The position numbers and the translations under genes are program-made. Below, piece after piece: positions 40,401-50,716 of a DNA stretch of 64,000 nucleotides. The stretch is from Mrakia gelida (lineage: Eukaryota; Basidiomycota; Tremellomycetes; Cystofilobasidiales; Mrakiaceae). Position 1 is the first letter of the stretch; every line of letters starts with the position of its first letter. Below the pieces are notes generated by a model that had not been told where the DNA came from, ran no database searches, and saw only the letters and a list, made by a program, of their open reading frames with translations. Location of the stretch: NCBI GenBank assembly GCA_024345305.1, contig BRON01000007.1:1550001-1614000 (forward strand), read 5' to 3'.

Positions 40401-43400
40401 GAAGAAGCCTCAGATCCAACTCGTCTGCGTCGGTCCCGTCATCGATCTCTACGGAAGGTTCGCCGCCGAGAAGCTCAGTCGACTCATGGAGATGTACCCG
40501 GATCGAGTCTTCTCCAAGCCAGAGTTCACCGCTCTCCCTCCCTACATCTTCTCCGGAGCCGACTTCGCTCTCATCCCCTCAAGAGACGAGCCGTTCGGAT
40601 TGGTCGCCGTCGAGTTCGGAAGGAAGGGAGCGTTGGGAGTCGGATCGCGTCTCGGAGGACTTGGACTCATGCCTGGATGGGTGAGTCGCTCTTCTCGCTC
40701 TTTTCTCTCTTCCTACCTTCTCTTCTCGTTACTGACCAAACCTTCTTCTTCTCTCGCTTCGCTCTCTCCAGTGGTTCCCCGTCGAATCGGACTCGACGAA
40801 GCACATGCTCTCCCAACTCACGAAGACGATCAAGCTCGCCCTCAAGTCGACCGACCAGCAACGAGCCATCCTCCGAGCACGATCCGGAGTTCAGCGATTC
40901 CCCGTCATCGAATGGCGTCAACGAACCGAGGACTTCCATCGTCGGTCGATCAAAGTCAGCAGGGACATGGCTGGAACGATGGCCTGGAGTGCGGTCGACT
41001 CGGTTGGATCGGAACCCAAGTACAACTACGCCGAGATGTATCCTCACGCTCCTCATCCCGAGGGAGGAATGATCTCTCCTGGATCCGAGAACGGACCCGA
41101 CCATCGTCCTCTCTCGTCGAGACGAGGATCCGTCACGTCGGTCGCCACGAGCGCTGGAGGGTACGAGGACTCGAACTCGATCTACGCTGGATACGAGGAC
41201 ATCACCCCAGCCGAGCCTGCTTCGCCTTCCATCAACGAGGTTCAGACCTACGACGACTTCCTCGCTCGAGCCAACCGTCAGATCGCCAGGGAGTCGAGAG
41301 GAACGAGGGATCCCTTCGTCGAGGGTGGAGATCGAACGCCTGATCGTCCTTTCTCGAGGGATCTCACCATCCACTCGAGGGCCTCGTCCGTCGAGAGTAT
41401 TTCCTCCATCATGGACGAGAAGGGTGGAACTTCGCCTCTCAACAAGGCCATCGTCGACGTGAGTTCTTTGATTTCCTTCCCGCCCTCCTCGCCGTCGCGT
41501 CTCGTTCTTCGTTCTCCCTCGAAACTGACCTTCCCTCGCCTGTTCCTCTCTCTTCTCAGTTCACCGACGCCAACGGAGACGTCTCCCAGGACTTCATCCA
41601 GAAGCTCCAGCTCCTCTCGTCGGACAACTCGAAGAACGACCTCTGCATCGAACAGTTCCTCGTCAAGTCGGAGAAGAAGTACTTCGCCACCGTCAAGAAG
41701 GACAAGATCGACTCGAGCACCGCCAGCTACAAGGGATCGTCTCGAGACTCGACCTGGGGAACTCCCGCTCCCTCGCTTCACTACGGAGAAGGTCGAGCCG
41801 ACTCGCCAGACGGAGCCTACCCCTACGGAAGCGGAATGGATCACCACGACTCGATGGGACCTCCCGACATCGTTGGACCAGCCGACAAGCCTCTCACGAG
41901 ACTTCAGATCACCATGCAACGCCAGATCGGAAAGTGGCCGCTCTACTGTATCATCCTCGGTGCTGGACAGATGCTTTCAGCGACTTCGTGAGTTCTGCGC
42001 GGCGTCTTCGTTTTCGAGACCTTCGAGACCTTCACTGACCTCCCTCTTCTTTCTTTTCTTATTCTTCTTCTTAGCTACCAAATGACCCTCCTCGCTGGAT
42101 CAAACTACCAGAAGGATCTCGCTCTCTACGTGCTCTCGAGTGTTCGTTCTCGTTTCCCTTCGCTCCCGCTGTCGTTCCCGCTCTTCGTTCGCCGACGCTG
42201 ACCTTCTTTCCTCCTTCCTTCCTCCTCTCAGATCTTCCTCGTCTTCTCCTTCGTCTGGTACGGTCTCTTCCGACTTCGTCCCTCCGTCACCGTTCTCTCC
42301 ATCCCCTGGATCTTCTTCGCCATCGCCTTCTTCCTCATCGGTCTTCCCGCCGTCACCAACTTCTCCACCGAGGTCAACGCCGGAATCAGCAACGGAGCCA
42401 GTTGGGCGTACGCCATCGCTTCGGCAGCAGGATTCCTCTTCTTCGGATGCAACTTCGGAGAGGAGGCAGGAGCAGCGACGGAGGTTTGGGCTTTGCGAGC
42501 GTGCATGGTTCAGGGTCTTCAACAGCTCTGGACGACGGCTCTTTGGTACTGGGGAAACAAGCTCGTGAGTCTTTTCGCACCTTCCCTTCCATCCTCCTCT
42601 CTCGAGCTCGTGAGCTGACTCGTCTTTTCCTCGTTCTCCTCTTCGCAGAGCGGAAACGCTCCCGGAGTTCACCAGCCCTGGTGGATCGCGTGCATCGTCT
42701 GGCCTCTCTCGGCGATCTGCATCATCTTCTACATCTGCCTCGCCAACGGTCTTCCGGATTACTACAAGCAGGTCCCTCCCGCCGTCCCCAACTTCTTCAG
42801 GACGCTCTTCAGGAGGAAACTCGTCATTTGGTCCGTTCCTCTCCCTCCCTTCACTTTCGTCGCGTCTCGTTTCGTCTTTTCTCGTCGCTGACCTTTTTTT
42901 TCCCTCCTCGCTTCCCTTTCTCAGGTTCCTTACCTCCGAAATCCTCCAGAGCTACTGGCTCTCCGGTCCCTACGGTCGAAACTGGTCGTTCCTCTGGAGC
43001 AACACTCGAATTCCAACCTGGGCGATCCTCATCCTCGTCCTCGTCTTCTTCATCGGAGTCTGGGGTCTTTTGCTCGCCGTTCTCACTCATCTGAGTAAGA
43101 CGCACTCGTGGATCCTCTGTGTGTTCGCCGTTGGACTGGGTTGCCCGAGATGGTGTCAGATGCTTTGGGGAACGTCGAGTCTTGCTCGTGAGTCTTCCGT
43201 TCCTCCTTCGTCGCTCTCTTCGCTCGAGCTCGTTGGCTGACCTTTTCTTCGTTCTCTTTTCGCTCAGTCTACATCCCTTGGGCTGGACCCGTCGGACCTT
43301 ACCTCGGAACCTCGCTGTGGCTATGGCTCGGAGTGCTCGACGCGATCCAAGGAATCGGACTCGGAATGATCCTCCTCCAAACGCTCTCTCGACTTCACGT

Positions 43401-43806
43401 CTGCGCTACCCTCGCTCTCGCTCAGAGTCAGTCCTTCTTCGCTCACTGCCTCTCTCACTCTTCTCGATGATGAAACTGACTCTGTTCTCCTCTCCTCGTC
43501 CTACAGTCATCGGATCTACCGCCGTCATGGTCGCTCGAAAGACGGCTCCCAACCGAATCGGTCCTGGATCCGTCTTCCCCGACGCCTCCTACTGGTCGTT
43601 CGGAGACGGTCTCGCCGGATCGCCCATGGCCAGTGGTCCCTTCTGGGGAGGGTTGATCTGTCAGATCGTCATCGTCGTAGGGTGAGCAGCTCTCTCCCTC
43701 TTCCGCTCCTCGTCGTCGTCTCGTTCCCTCCGCTGACCTCGTCTTCTTCCTTCCTTGCCTCAGATACTTCCTCTTCTACCGACGGGAGACTCTCAGTCGG
43801 CCGTAG
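34464..43806 (+). CDS. AGS1: Alpha-1,3-glucan synthase
   Basis: Plasma-membrane enzyme that makes the alpha-1,3-glucan of the fungal cell wall. The start at 34464 begins a signal peptide ([20 protein letters not shown]); the TAG is at 43804-43806. About 23 exons. Domain order: extracellular GH13 amylase-like domain (exons from 34911 to about 37550; [10 protein letters not shown] at 36246-36275 with the nucleophile Asp, FISGEVTG at about 36351 with the acid/base Glu, and YGDEQGFY); a beta-rich region; one membrane span ([20 protein letters not shown], about 38845); cytosolic GT5 starch-synthase-like domain ([15 protein letters not shown] at 39181; [30 protein letters not shown]); a Ser-rich linker; and a C-terminal region with many spans (41900-43800). 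This is the complete Ags/Mok architecture. It ends tail to tail with the GT69 gene. Confidence 0.98.
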
Positions 43807-44755
43807 ACGAGTGGATTTATTCCCTCGTTCTCGCACCGTCTCCTTCTCCCTTCTCCTTGCATTTCTCCTCGCTTTCTTTCCCAAACCCACGAACTCTTTC
43901 TTCACTCGTTTACACACGCCCTCCCTTGTTGGTCAAAAAAACTTCTTCTCCCGTCTATTTATTTGTTTTCTTCGTAACCATACATACATACCCCTACCTC
44001 TCTAACCTCGCTCTCCCGTCCTCCTATCAACAACAACAACCCCACGCTCTCTTTTTCTCGTGTCGCATCTTTCTTTCTCTTTTCTCTGGTTCATGGTTCT
44101 CGGTTCTCGCTTGCTCGCTCTCTTTACTTATTTGATTGATTGTTTACTCTCTTTTCCAGAGCTAGTCTATCTAGTACTATCCATCCACCAGCGGACTCTT
44201 CTCTTCCTCCTTTCTCTTGCCTCGCTCGACGCGCGAGCGTGCTCGTCGTCGGTTTGGCTTTTGTTTCTTGGTTTCGTTGCGTATCGTTTACCGGTTTGGT
44301 CTAGAGATTTCCCTTCTTTTTGAACACACACACCCTACTTGTTTGTTTCTCAAAGAAGCGTGACGTGATCGGTCTCGAGAAAGCCGAGAGAAGAAGAGGT
44401 TGAGCGAGAAACGAGACGCGTCGACGACGACGAGGGGAGAGCGAAAGAGGGAAGGACGGAGCAGATCCATGATCATCCGCTCAGAGTATCTACCCATCTC
44501 GTCTCCGCCCAGATATTCACCCCTCCCGTCCCATTGATCTCCGGCCAAGGATGGCAGCGGATTTTCGAAGGAGGACTGTTTGCGAAAAGGAAAGAGCGAA
44601 AGGTCAGTTACCTCGGAAGCGTCTCGTCCTCCCTCGTTTCTTCCTCCTTCTCCTCGCCCCCTTCCCCTTCTTCTCTACACGTCGGCCAACCAACCCCGAC
44701 TCTCCCCACCCAACCCAAGAAAACGGCGACATGAAAACCAGACGAGCAGCTCGAC
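43807..44755. other. Convergent intergenic region, AGS1 to GT69 gene
   Basis: About 950 bp between two stop codons, the longest convergent gap here. The first 500 bp are T- and C-rich with AT patches (around 43955-43985, tattta runs) and look like a long AGS1 3' UTR. A GACGCGTC palindrome lies at 44415-44422. Short open frames show no recognisable product. Confidence 0.4.
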
Positions 44756-46920
44756 TCACCCAACCCACTCAACCTTCTCCCCCCTCTTCCCCCACCTCGC
44801 CCGTCCAACCCTCATCCCCGTCCCACCCACCTCCTCCCACTCCCCTCCTCCTCCCTTTCCCCCTCCTCCCCACCCGCTGAACCACCCTTTCGAACCTCCC
44901 TCTTCTCCCACACTCGCTCCACCCGCCCCTTCCTCCATGAGAACCAAATCCCTCGCTCCCTCCGCAACATGCCTCTCGTACGCGACCTTCACTCCAGGGA
45001 CGACGAGGATCTTGGCCCGACCGTTCTTCTTGCGCCAGAGATCCTTGCAGAAGAGGGAGACTTCTGCTGCTGAGCATTCTGGGGGGTCTTGGGTGAGGGA
45101 GGAGCGACGGAAGTGGATGGGGTTGGGTTGGGAGATGATGGGGGAGGCGGAGAGGATTGAGATTCCCTGTGGTGCGTGAACGAGCAAAGGGAGAACGAGG
45201 CGAGGGGGATTTGAAAGAGGAAAACGAGGGAGGGGAGTCAGTTCTCGGAACGACGAAAGAAGCGAAGGGACGAAGGGAGTTTGCGCGACGACGAACATTC
45301 CAACACGAAGCAGCCTGGAAAGGTAAGTTGGCTCGATACCGTTCGAGGGTTAACGGGGAGGTTGGGAAGAGGTCCGTGGAGGGGGACCAGGTTGAGGACA
45401 TGGGGTGGAAGAGCTGTAGACGAGGGGGAGGGGAGGGGACGAGGCGCGAGGTTAGGTTTTGAGATCGGTGTTTGAGCGAAGGCGAGAAGGAGAGAAACGT
45501 CGAGGGTGTGAGAGGTACGGAGACGTGGGTACGTACATCTCCAGTGTGGATGTCTCGAGCTACCCAGGTGTCCTGTTTCGGGAAGGAGACGACGAGAAGG
45601 GAGGGACGACGCGTAAGGGGTTTGGGCTTCGACGCGACGAGACGAGGAGGGAAGAAGAGGGCGAGAGACGAACGTAGAAGTAGCTGAAGAAGTAGGAGAT
45701 GCAAAAGACGGTCAGGATGAGAAATGAAGAATCAAGGAAAGAAGCAGAGAGTGAAGGGACGAACTCGTTTCCCCAAAGCAGATCCCACGCGCAAGTCATG
45801 TCCGCTCCCTGCGTTACGTGCTGCAAAACCCAAATCAACTGTCAGCTCAGAACGAAGAACATCAAAACCGATAACCTCCACTCACCTGATGCATCATCTC
45901 CAAAATCATCGCCCCAGAGAAATAAACATCGTTGAAGAACACGCTCGCCTCCCACTTCTCTCCCGTTCCTCCCCCACTCCTCCTCCTCAGCGGCACGAGC
46001 GCCTCCTCCCTCAGCTTCGCGAGCAGCTCGATCCTGTTCCCTTTAGCAAAGTTAGCTGAGGGTCTGCGAGTGTTGAGGTGTAGATCGAGCGGGTTGACGC
46101 CCATGGATACGAGGAGGGGGGAAAGGACGGATTCGAAGAGGGAGTCGGTCCCGTCGTTGGAGGGGCCTTCGATGATGGAGAGACCGATGGAGGAGGGACC
46201 GAGGAAGTCGGTTAGGAGGAGGAGGGAGGTGAAGATGTCTGGTGAAGACGAAATGAAAACGAAACGAAAAGAGGGAGGGTCAGTTCGCGTCGTCGTTCGT
46301 CTCGCCCCTCCTCCTCTTCGCCCCACTCGGTAAAGGAATCCCTACTGACCAGGCGTAATATTCGCCACATTCAACAGCACACTCGTCAACAACCACTTCT
46401 TGTCTCCCTTCTGCAGATGCTTATACCTCCTCCTCTGAAACTCCGTCAACGTCCCACTATAAACGGTGCCCTTCCACTCCCCTCCTTTCCCCTCCGTCTC
46501 CCAAACAGCTCTCAGTTCCCCATCCAACCTCTTCAAGTACACCCCCAACCCGCCGTCCCCTTCCGCGTCGGTAAGAAGCGTCCTATTCCTAAGCTCCCCC
46601 AACCTCGTTTCCCTCCTCTGGCTCACGATCATCTCCCTCTCTACCCCCCCTCCACCTCGGATGTAGTGGTAGTAGAACGCTCCGACTGAGCAGAACACGA
46701 GGAGGTTGAGCCATACTGCTAGGGATTTGAAGTTGCGTGATTTTATGGCTGTTGGGAGGGAGGAGGAGAACCGATGGAGGTTGATGGAGGGTCCGGAGGA
46801 GGAGGAGGAGAAGGAACGACGGTGAGGGCGAGAGGAGGAGGAGGAGCCGAAGGAGGCTTTGACTTTGGGGGAGGAGGGAGGGTAGGGTTGAGGGGAGGAG
46901 GTGGTCGTGGGGCGGTGCAT
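44756..46920 (-). CDS. GT69 (CAP59/CMT1-type) mannosyltransferase-like type II membrane protein
   Basis: Member of the cryptococcal mannosyltransferase/Cap59 family, Golgi enzymes that transfer alpha-1,3-mannose during capsule or glycan synthesis. The start is at 46920 and the TGA at 44756-44758; about six exons. Seen: a Ser/Pro-rich cytosolic N-terminus, one signal-anchor span (LAVWLNLLVFCSVGAFYYHY, near 46690), then LLTSVLLNVANITPDIFTSL, LGPSSIGLSIIEGPSNDGT, FAKGNRIELLAKLREEALVP, ASVFFNDVYFSGAMILEMMH, GADMTCAWDLL, DTWVARDIHTGD, LPFQAASCWNG, and SAAEVSLFCKDLW. The F(F/L)NDV and AD(M/I)TCAWD blocks and the late CWNG are the family signature. The first junction restores Asp across a GTCAGT donor. 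The last exon ends in a Gly-rich tail. The exact glycan is unknown. Confidence 0.88.
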
Positions 46921-47643
46921 CGTGGGAGAGGTGAGGTGAGAGGGGAGGAGAGGGGAGACGAGGGAGGAAGGGAAGGAGGGGAAGGAGCGAGCTCAAGCCA
47001 GAGTTTGAGCTTTGATCCAAGTAGGTGGTTGCTCGAAGGTTTGGGAGACGTTTGCTGTTGTTATTGCTGTTCGAGAGGTGACCGGAATACGACGTGCTCA
47101 ACGAAGCGAAGCGAGAAAGATCAAGGAAACGTGCGAGATGCAGTTGAAGACAACGAACAGGAGGGGAGGCGAAGATGTTGAGCTCGATTCGACCGAAGCT
47201 GTTCAACTCCGCTCGGCCCAAGAAAAATACTTCCTGTTCGCTCATTTTGAGGTTCGCACTTCTAACATGCGGCTAGCTTCCCTCCCAATCGATCTGAATG
47301 AGCCACGACATGCATCAGACCAAAAAAAAGAAAGAGCCAGCGAACGGAGGTCGCGCGAAAGGGAGAGAAAGAAGAGAAGAGGCAAGCAGGAAAGACGAGA
47401 GACGATTGGGGTTGGGAAACGAAACAAGGGGAGGGGAGGGTGTAAGATTATGTAGTGAAGAGAAGGCGGATGGAGATGTGGGGGTCTAGGGTGAGTGGGA
47501 TGGGAGGGACCCGAACCTTCGAGCGGGCGCGTGAACGAACGGACGGAGGTTGGGGAGGGAGTGGGAGGGTAGTTAGGAGAGAGAGACTAGATGAGAACGA
47601 AGGCAAGACGAAGGGACGTCTGTTGGGTGCTGGGGTTCGTTGT
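46921..47643 (-). promoter_or_regulatory. Intergenic region upstream of the GT69 gene, downstream of eIF1
   Basis: About 720 bp between two minus-strand genes. It should hold the GT69 promoter (right after 46920, purine-rich on the plus strand, hence a CT-rich leader on the coding strand) and the eIF1 3' UTR. No gene supported. Confidence 0.4.
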
Positions 47644-48997
47644 TTAGTGACCTGAAAGAAGGGGAGGCGAAGGCAGGGAAGGAACGAAAGGTCAGCTCGA
47701 CGAGTCGTCGCGAAACAGCTTCAGAAAACAGCAAGGCCCAAAAAGACGGAGAAACGTGAACTCACCGTGAATGGTGATCTTCTCCTTGGCCTCCTTCTCA
47801 GAGAAGAGCTCAGAGTCGACGAGGAACTGTCGGATCTTGGTTCGCTGATCTCCCTGGAGCTGGATGACCTGTCCTGACTCGTCGTCCTCGACGACGGTAC
47901 CGTTGCAGGCGAATTCCTAGACGCGCAGAAAGAAAGGAAAGAGGCAGAGTGAGCTCCTGTGGTCGTGATGGGCTGATGCAGGGCGCCGGAAGGCGAGGAA
48001 GGGAGGTGAAGGAGGCGAGGGAAGGGAAGGAGAAAGAGCTCACCTTCTTGAAGGCCTTGAGGATCTTCTTGGGATCGAACTCTGTTTACAGGCAAAGTGA
48101 TGAAGAAGAGGTCGAGGTCAGCTTCGGCTAGCAACGAGAGGCAGCACAACGCGTTCAAGGCGTCTTGTCGAGCAGGTCGCACGAGCTCATCCGAAGGACT
48201 TGAACGCGAGATGGGCAAGACGAGCTCAAAGCTCAGAGGAAGTGGAAAGCTGAACGAACCCTTGGGCAATCCTTGGAGAGTGGTCAACATCTTCCTTCCG
48301 TTCCTCTGCTGGATACCTAAGAGATCAAAACCGACGCGAAAGAGGTCAGCTCGAGGTCGGCAAAAGAGGGACAAGGGAAGGAGGAGAAAGACGAACGGAT
48401 GTGAATCTTGTTCCCTCCGGGAGCATCATTCTTGAGCTGGTCGGCGGACGAGTCCTCGAAGTCGTCGGCAAAGGGATCTGCAGAAGCCAAAGAGAAGGAG
48501 CAAAAGTCAGCTCGAGGTCGAGGAGGAGGAGAAGGGAAGGTGTTGAGCTGTGACGTCGAAGTGAAAAGAGAGCTCGAGCTGGGCTGAAGCTCGCAGACTC
48601 GAGGGCGGCAGCTCGCTAGACGAGAGGCACCTCAGCATGGCAACAAGGGTCCAGGGGAGCCCATAGGATGTATGCTGCTGTCCCAGAAGGCCCAGCGAGA
48701 GCCTTCGGAGGGGGAAGCGAAGGAAGGAGCTTCGAGTTTGGAGGAGGGAAGGAGCACGCACCCTTTGTGACGAGGTTCAAGGGAGTCGAAACCTTGGGTG
48801 CCTTGACGGTCTTCTTGGTAGCGATGGGGTCTACAGACGAAGATTCGCGAGGTTGTCCAGGATGGGAGGAGGAGGAGGAAGGGAGAAGGTGGTGGCGAGC
48901 GAGTCAGCGTTTGGTCTCTCTCCTTCCCTTCGTTGTCCTTCTCTTCCTCTGGATTGGACTGACCTTCCACTTTGATATCGTCGATGGGGGTGCTCAT
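47644..48997 (-). CDS. SUI1: Translation initiation factor eIF1 (Sui1)
   Basis: Small ribosomal-subunit factor that guards start-codon selection. The start ATG at 48997 gives MSTPIDDIKVE; the last exon is only the end of GH plus TAA (47644-47646). Six exons. Core motifs: DPFADDFEDS, GGNKIHIRIQQRNGRKMLTT, LQGLPKEFDPKKILKAFKKE, FACNGTVVEDDESGQVIQLQ, GDQRTKIRQFLV and ITIHGH, matching eIF1 from end to end. The protein is about 145 residues, longer than the usual 108-113, because of two extra N-terminal exons (DPIATKKTVKAPKVSTPLNL). The intron that splits HI|R uses a GTTCGT donor (48396), confirmed by the conserved protein frame. It is divergent from the rRNA-processing gene. Confidence 0.97.
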
Positions 48998-49177
48998 AAG
49001 AAGTCGGGGGGTTGAACGGGGGGTGAGAAAAGGAGAAAAGGAAGAAAAGACGAAAAAGGAGGTGAGTGAAGGTGGGAAGACGAAGGCATCGGCCACCTGC
49101 AGGCTTTCGTTCCAGCTTTCGAGTTTCAAGTCGTATCCTTCCTCCTCAACGACCAGCACTCAAACACAACTTCCACG
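48998..49177. promoter_or_regulatory. Divergent promoter of SUI1 and the FYV7-like gene
   Basis: A 180 bp spacer between opposite start codons of two genes in translation and ribosome production; shared control is plausible. No TATA box; the middle is purine-rich. Confidence 0.55.
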
Positions 49178-50255
49178 ATGGCTCCCTTCACAGAATCAAC
49201 AACCAGAGGAAGAGGAGGAGGAAGAGGTCGAGGCGGAGGCAGCTCGAGAGGAGGCGACCGAGGAGGCAGGGGAGGAGGGAGGGGAGGAGGTCGAGGAGGA
49301 GGAGCTTCAGGAGGAGAGCGAGGTGGGAAGAACAAAGGGTTCAGGGTAGGACCTACGAACGCTCCTAAGGATGCTTATCTCGGAAAGGGTAAGCTCGCCA
49401 TACCTGTCTCTCTCGTTCACTCGCCGGGAAGCGAACGAGCGACCTCGTCCTCGTCCCTCCCTCTCGTTCTCGAGCTCACACTCAACTTTCCTTCCCTCCC
49501 CTCCTCGCCTTCTTCCGATATCTGCAGCCCAAAAGATCAAATCCGCCCTCATCGCCAACGCCAAAACGAAACGTCTCTTCGCCAAAACCCTCAAGAAGGA
49601 AGGTCTCGTCTCCGAGCGACTCGACAGAACCTCCTCGGCAGCCAAAGCTGCAAGGAAACTCAACCCTGCTGCTGCCACCGACGACGCCTCAGACGAGGAC
49701 GACGATGAGGATATGGAGGACGATTCGGACTCGGATGAGGATGGATCGGAGGATGAGATTTCCTCGGAAGATGGAATCCCTCGACCTACGTCGAAACCGA
49801 CCACCTCGAGTCAACAACAACCTCGGACGGGAGGAGGAGGAGGGAGATCAGCTTTCACTTCCTCGTCAGCTTCGTTCAACTCTCAACTTCAACATCCTCC
49901 ACCATCTGCACCCCCACCCGTACAGGGTGAGGCTTCAACGTCGAGGTTGGAGGCGTACGTGCATCCTTCGAGGAGGTCTGCGACGACGACGAGTGGGTTT
50001 GGAGGAGAGTCGAGTCGGGGAGGAGATTCGCACGGTGGACGAGGACGAGGGGACTTGAGAGGTGGAGGGAGGGGAGGAGACTCGAGAGGTGGAGGACGAG
50101 GTGGAGGAAGGGGTGATTCGAGAGGCGGACGAGGAAGGGGGGATAGCAGAGGAGGAGGGAGGGGAGATCGAGGTGGACGCGGGAGGGAGAGGCAGCCTAT
50201 GTTGGGAGACCGGATGGATACGCTGTTGGGGAAGATCAGGAAGGGGATGGAGTAG
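49178..50255 (+). CDS. Fyv7/TAP26-like rRNA-processing protein with RGG repeats
   Basis: Probable nucleolar protein of 40S subunit production. Two exons; the start ATG is at 49178 and the TAG at 50253-50255. The intron is about 49389 to 49527 (donor GTAAGC, acceptor TGCAG), and joining restores GKAQKIKSALI. The family core is KGFRVGPTNAPKDAYLGK followed by AQKIKSALIANAKTKRLFAK, which fits the Fyv7 pattern KFxVGPxNxPDGxYxRKxxKIKxxLIxKAKxKKxYAK. What is unusual is the surrounding sequence: a Gly/Arg-rich N-terminus (SRGGDRGGRGGGRGGGRGGG), an acidic block (DEDDDEDMEDDSDSDEDGSE) and a long C-terminal RGG array (about 50000-50190). Such repeats bind RNA and are arginine-methylation sites. The Fyv7 assignment is a motif match and moderately sure. 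Confidence 0.75.
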
Positions 50256-50716
50256 ATCTAGCTTAATACTCATGTCGACCTTATCTATCGGTTCGGGCTA
50301 GTCCTTTGGGAGGGAGGAGGGAAAGGAGAGGAGAGCGACGCGTCTCACGGGCTCGAAGAGGTTCTGACAGCCCTTGGGACCTTCACCGTGCCCTTTTCGG
50401 TCCAAGAGTTCGAACTCTGGGTCTCTTGATCTCAGCTGAGACTGGCAGAGATCATGATGAACAAAGACAGCTTCTGTTCTCCTTCGCGAACGTTTCGCCT
50501 CCGGGGACTTCGAGCTCACGAAACTCTCGAGCTCGACGAGCCCCTTCCTCCTCTCAACGACAGCGACCCTTAACCTCGAACATCCTTCAACTCCGATCTC
50601 TCCCACCCCTGCTTCCCTTCTAGGCCCCTCCGTACCTCGCCAACCTCGACCCTCTCATCGGGTAGAGCTCTGCCTGTCCCATCCCAGCCCTCGCCCTCCT
50701 TCCTTCCCTCGTCTCG
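50256..50716 (+). promoter_or_regulatory. Intergenic region before the TSC1 gene
   Basis: About 460 bp. It contains one GACGCGTC palindrome (50337-50344) and then a CT-rich stretch to the next start. A possible extra 5' coding exon (CTTCTAG acceptor near 50631, frame APPYLANLDPL) is visible but cannot be tied to the next gene. Confidence 0.35.

Noticed and set aside
44769..45704. A 311-residue open frame on the minus strand across the GT69 3' exons
   Set aside because: It reads through GT69 introns out of frame; the GT69 motifs (CWNG, FCKDLW) are in the other frame.
50000..50190. Short GGA/CGA repeats as a tandem-repeat or CRISPR-like array
   Set aside because: They are the codons of the RGG repeats in the FYV7-like protein and have no spacer structure.
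50390..50440. GTTCGAACTC-like sequence as part of a tRNA
   Set aside because: No matching acceptor stem, D arm or anticodon arm could be found around it.
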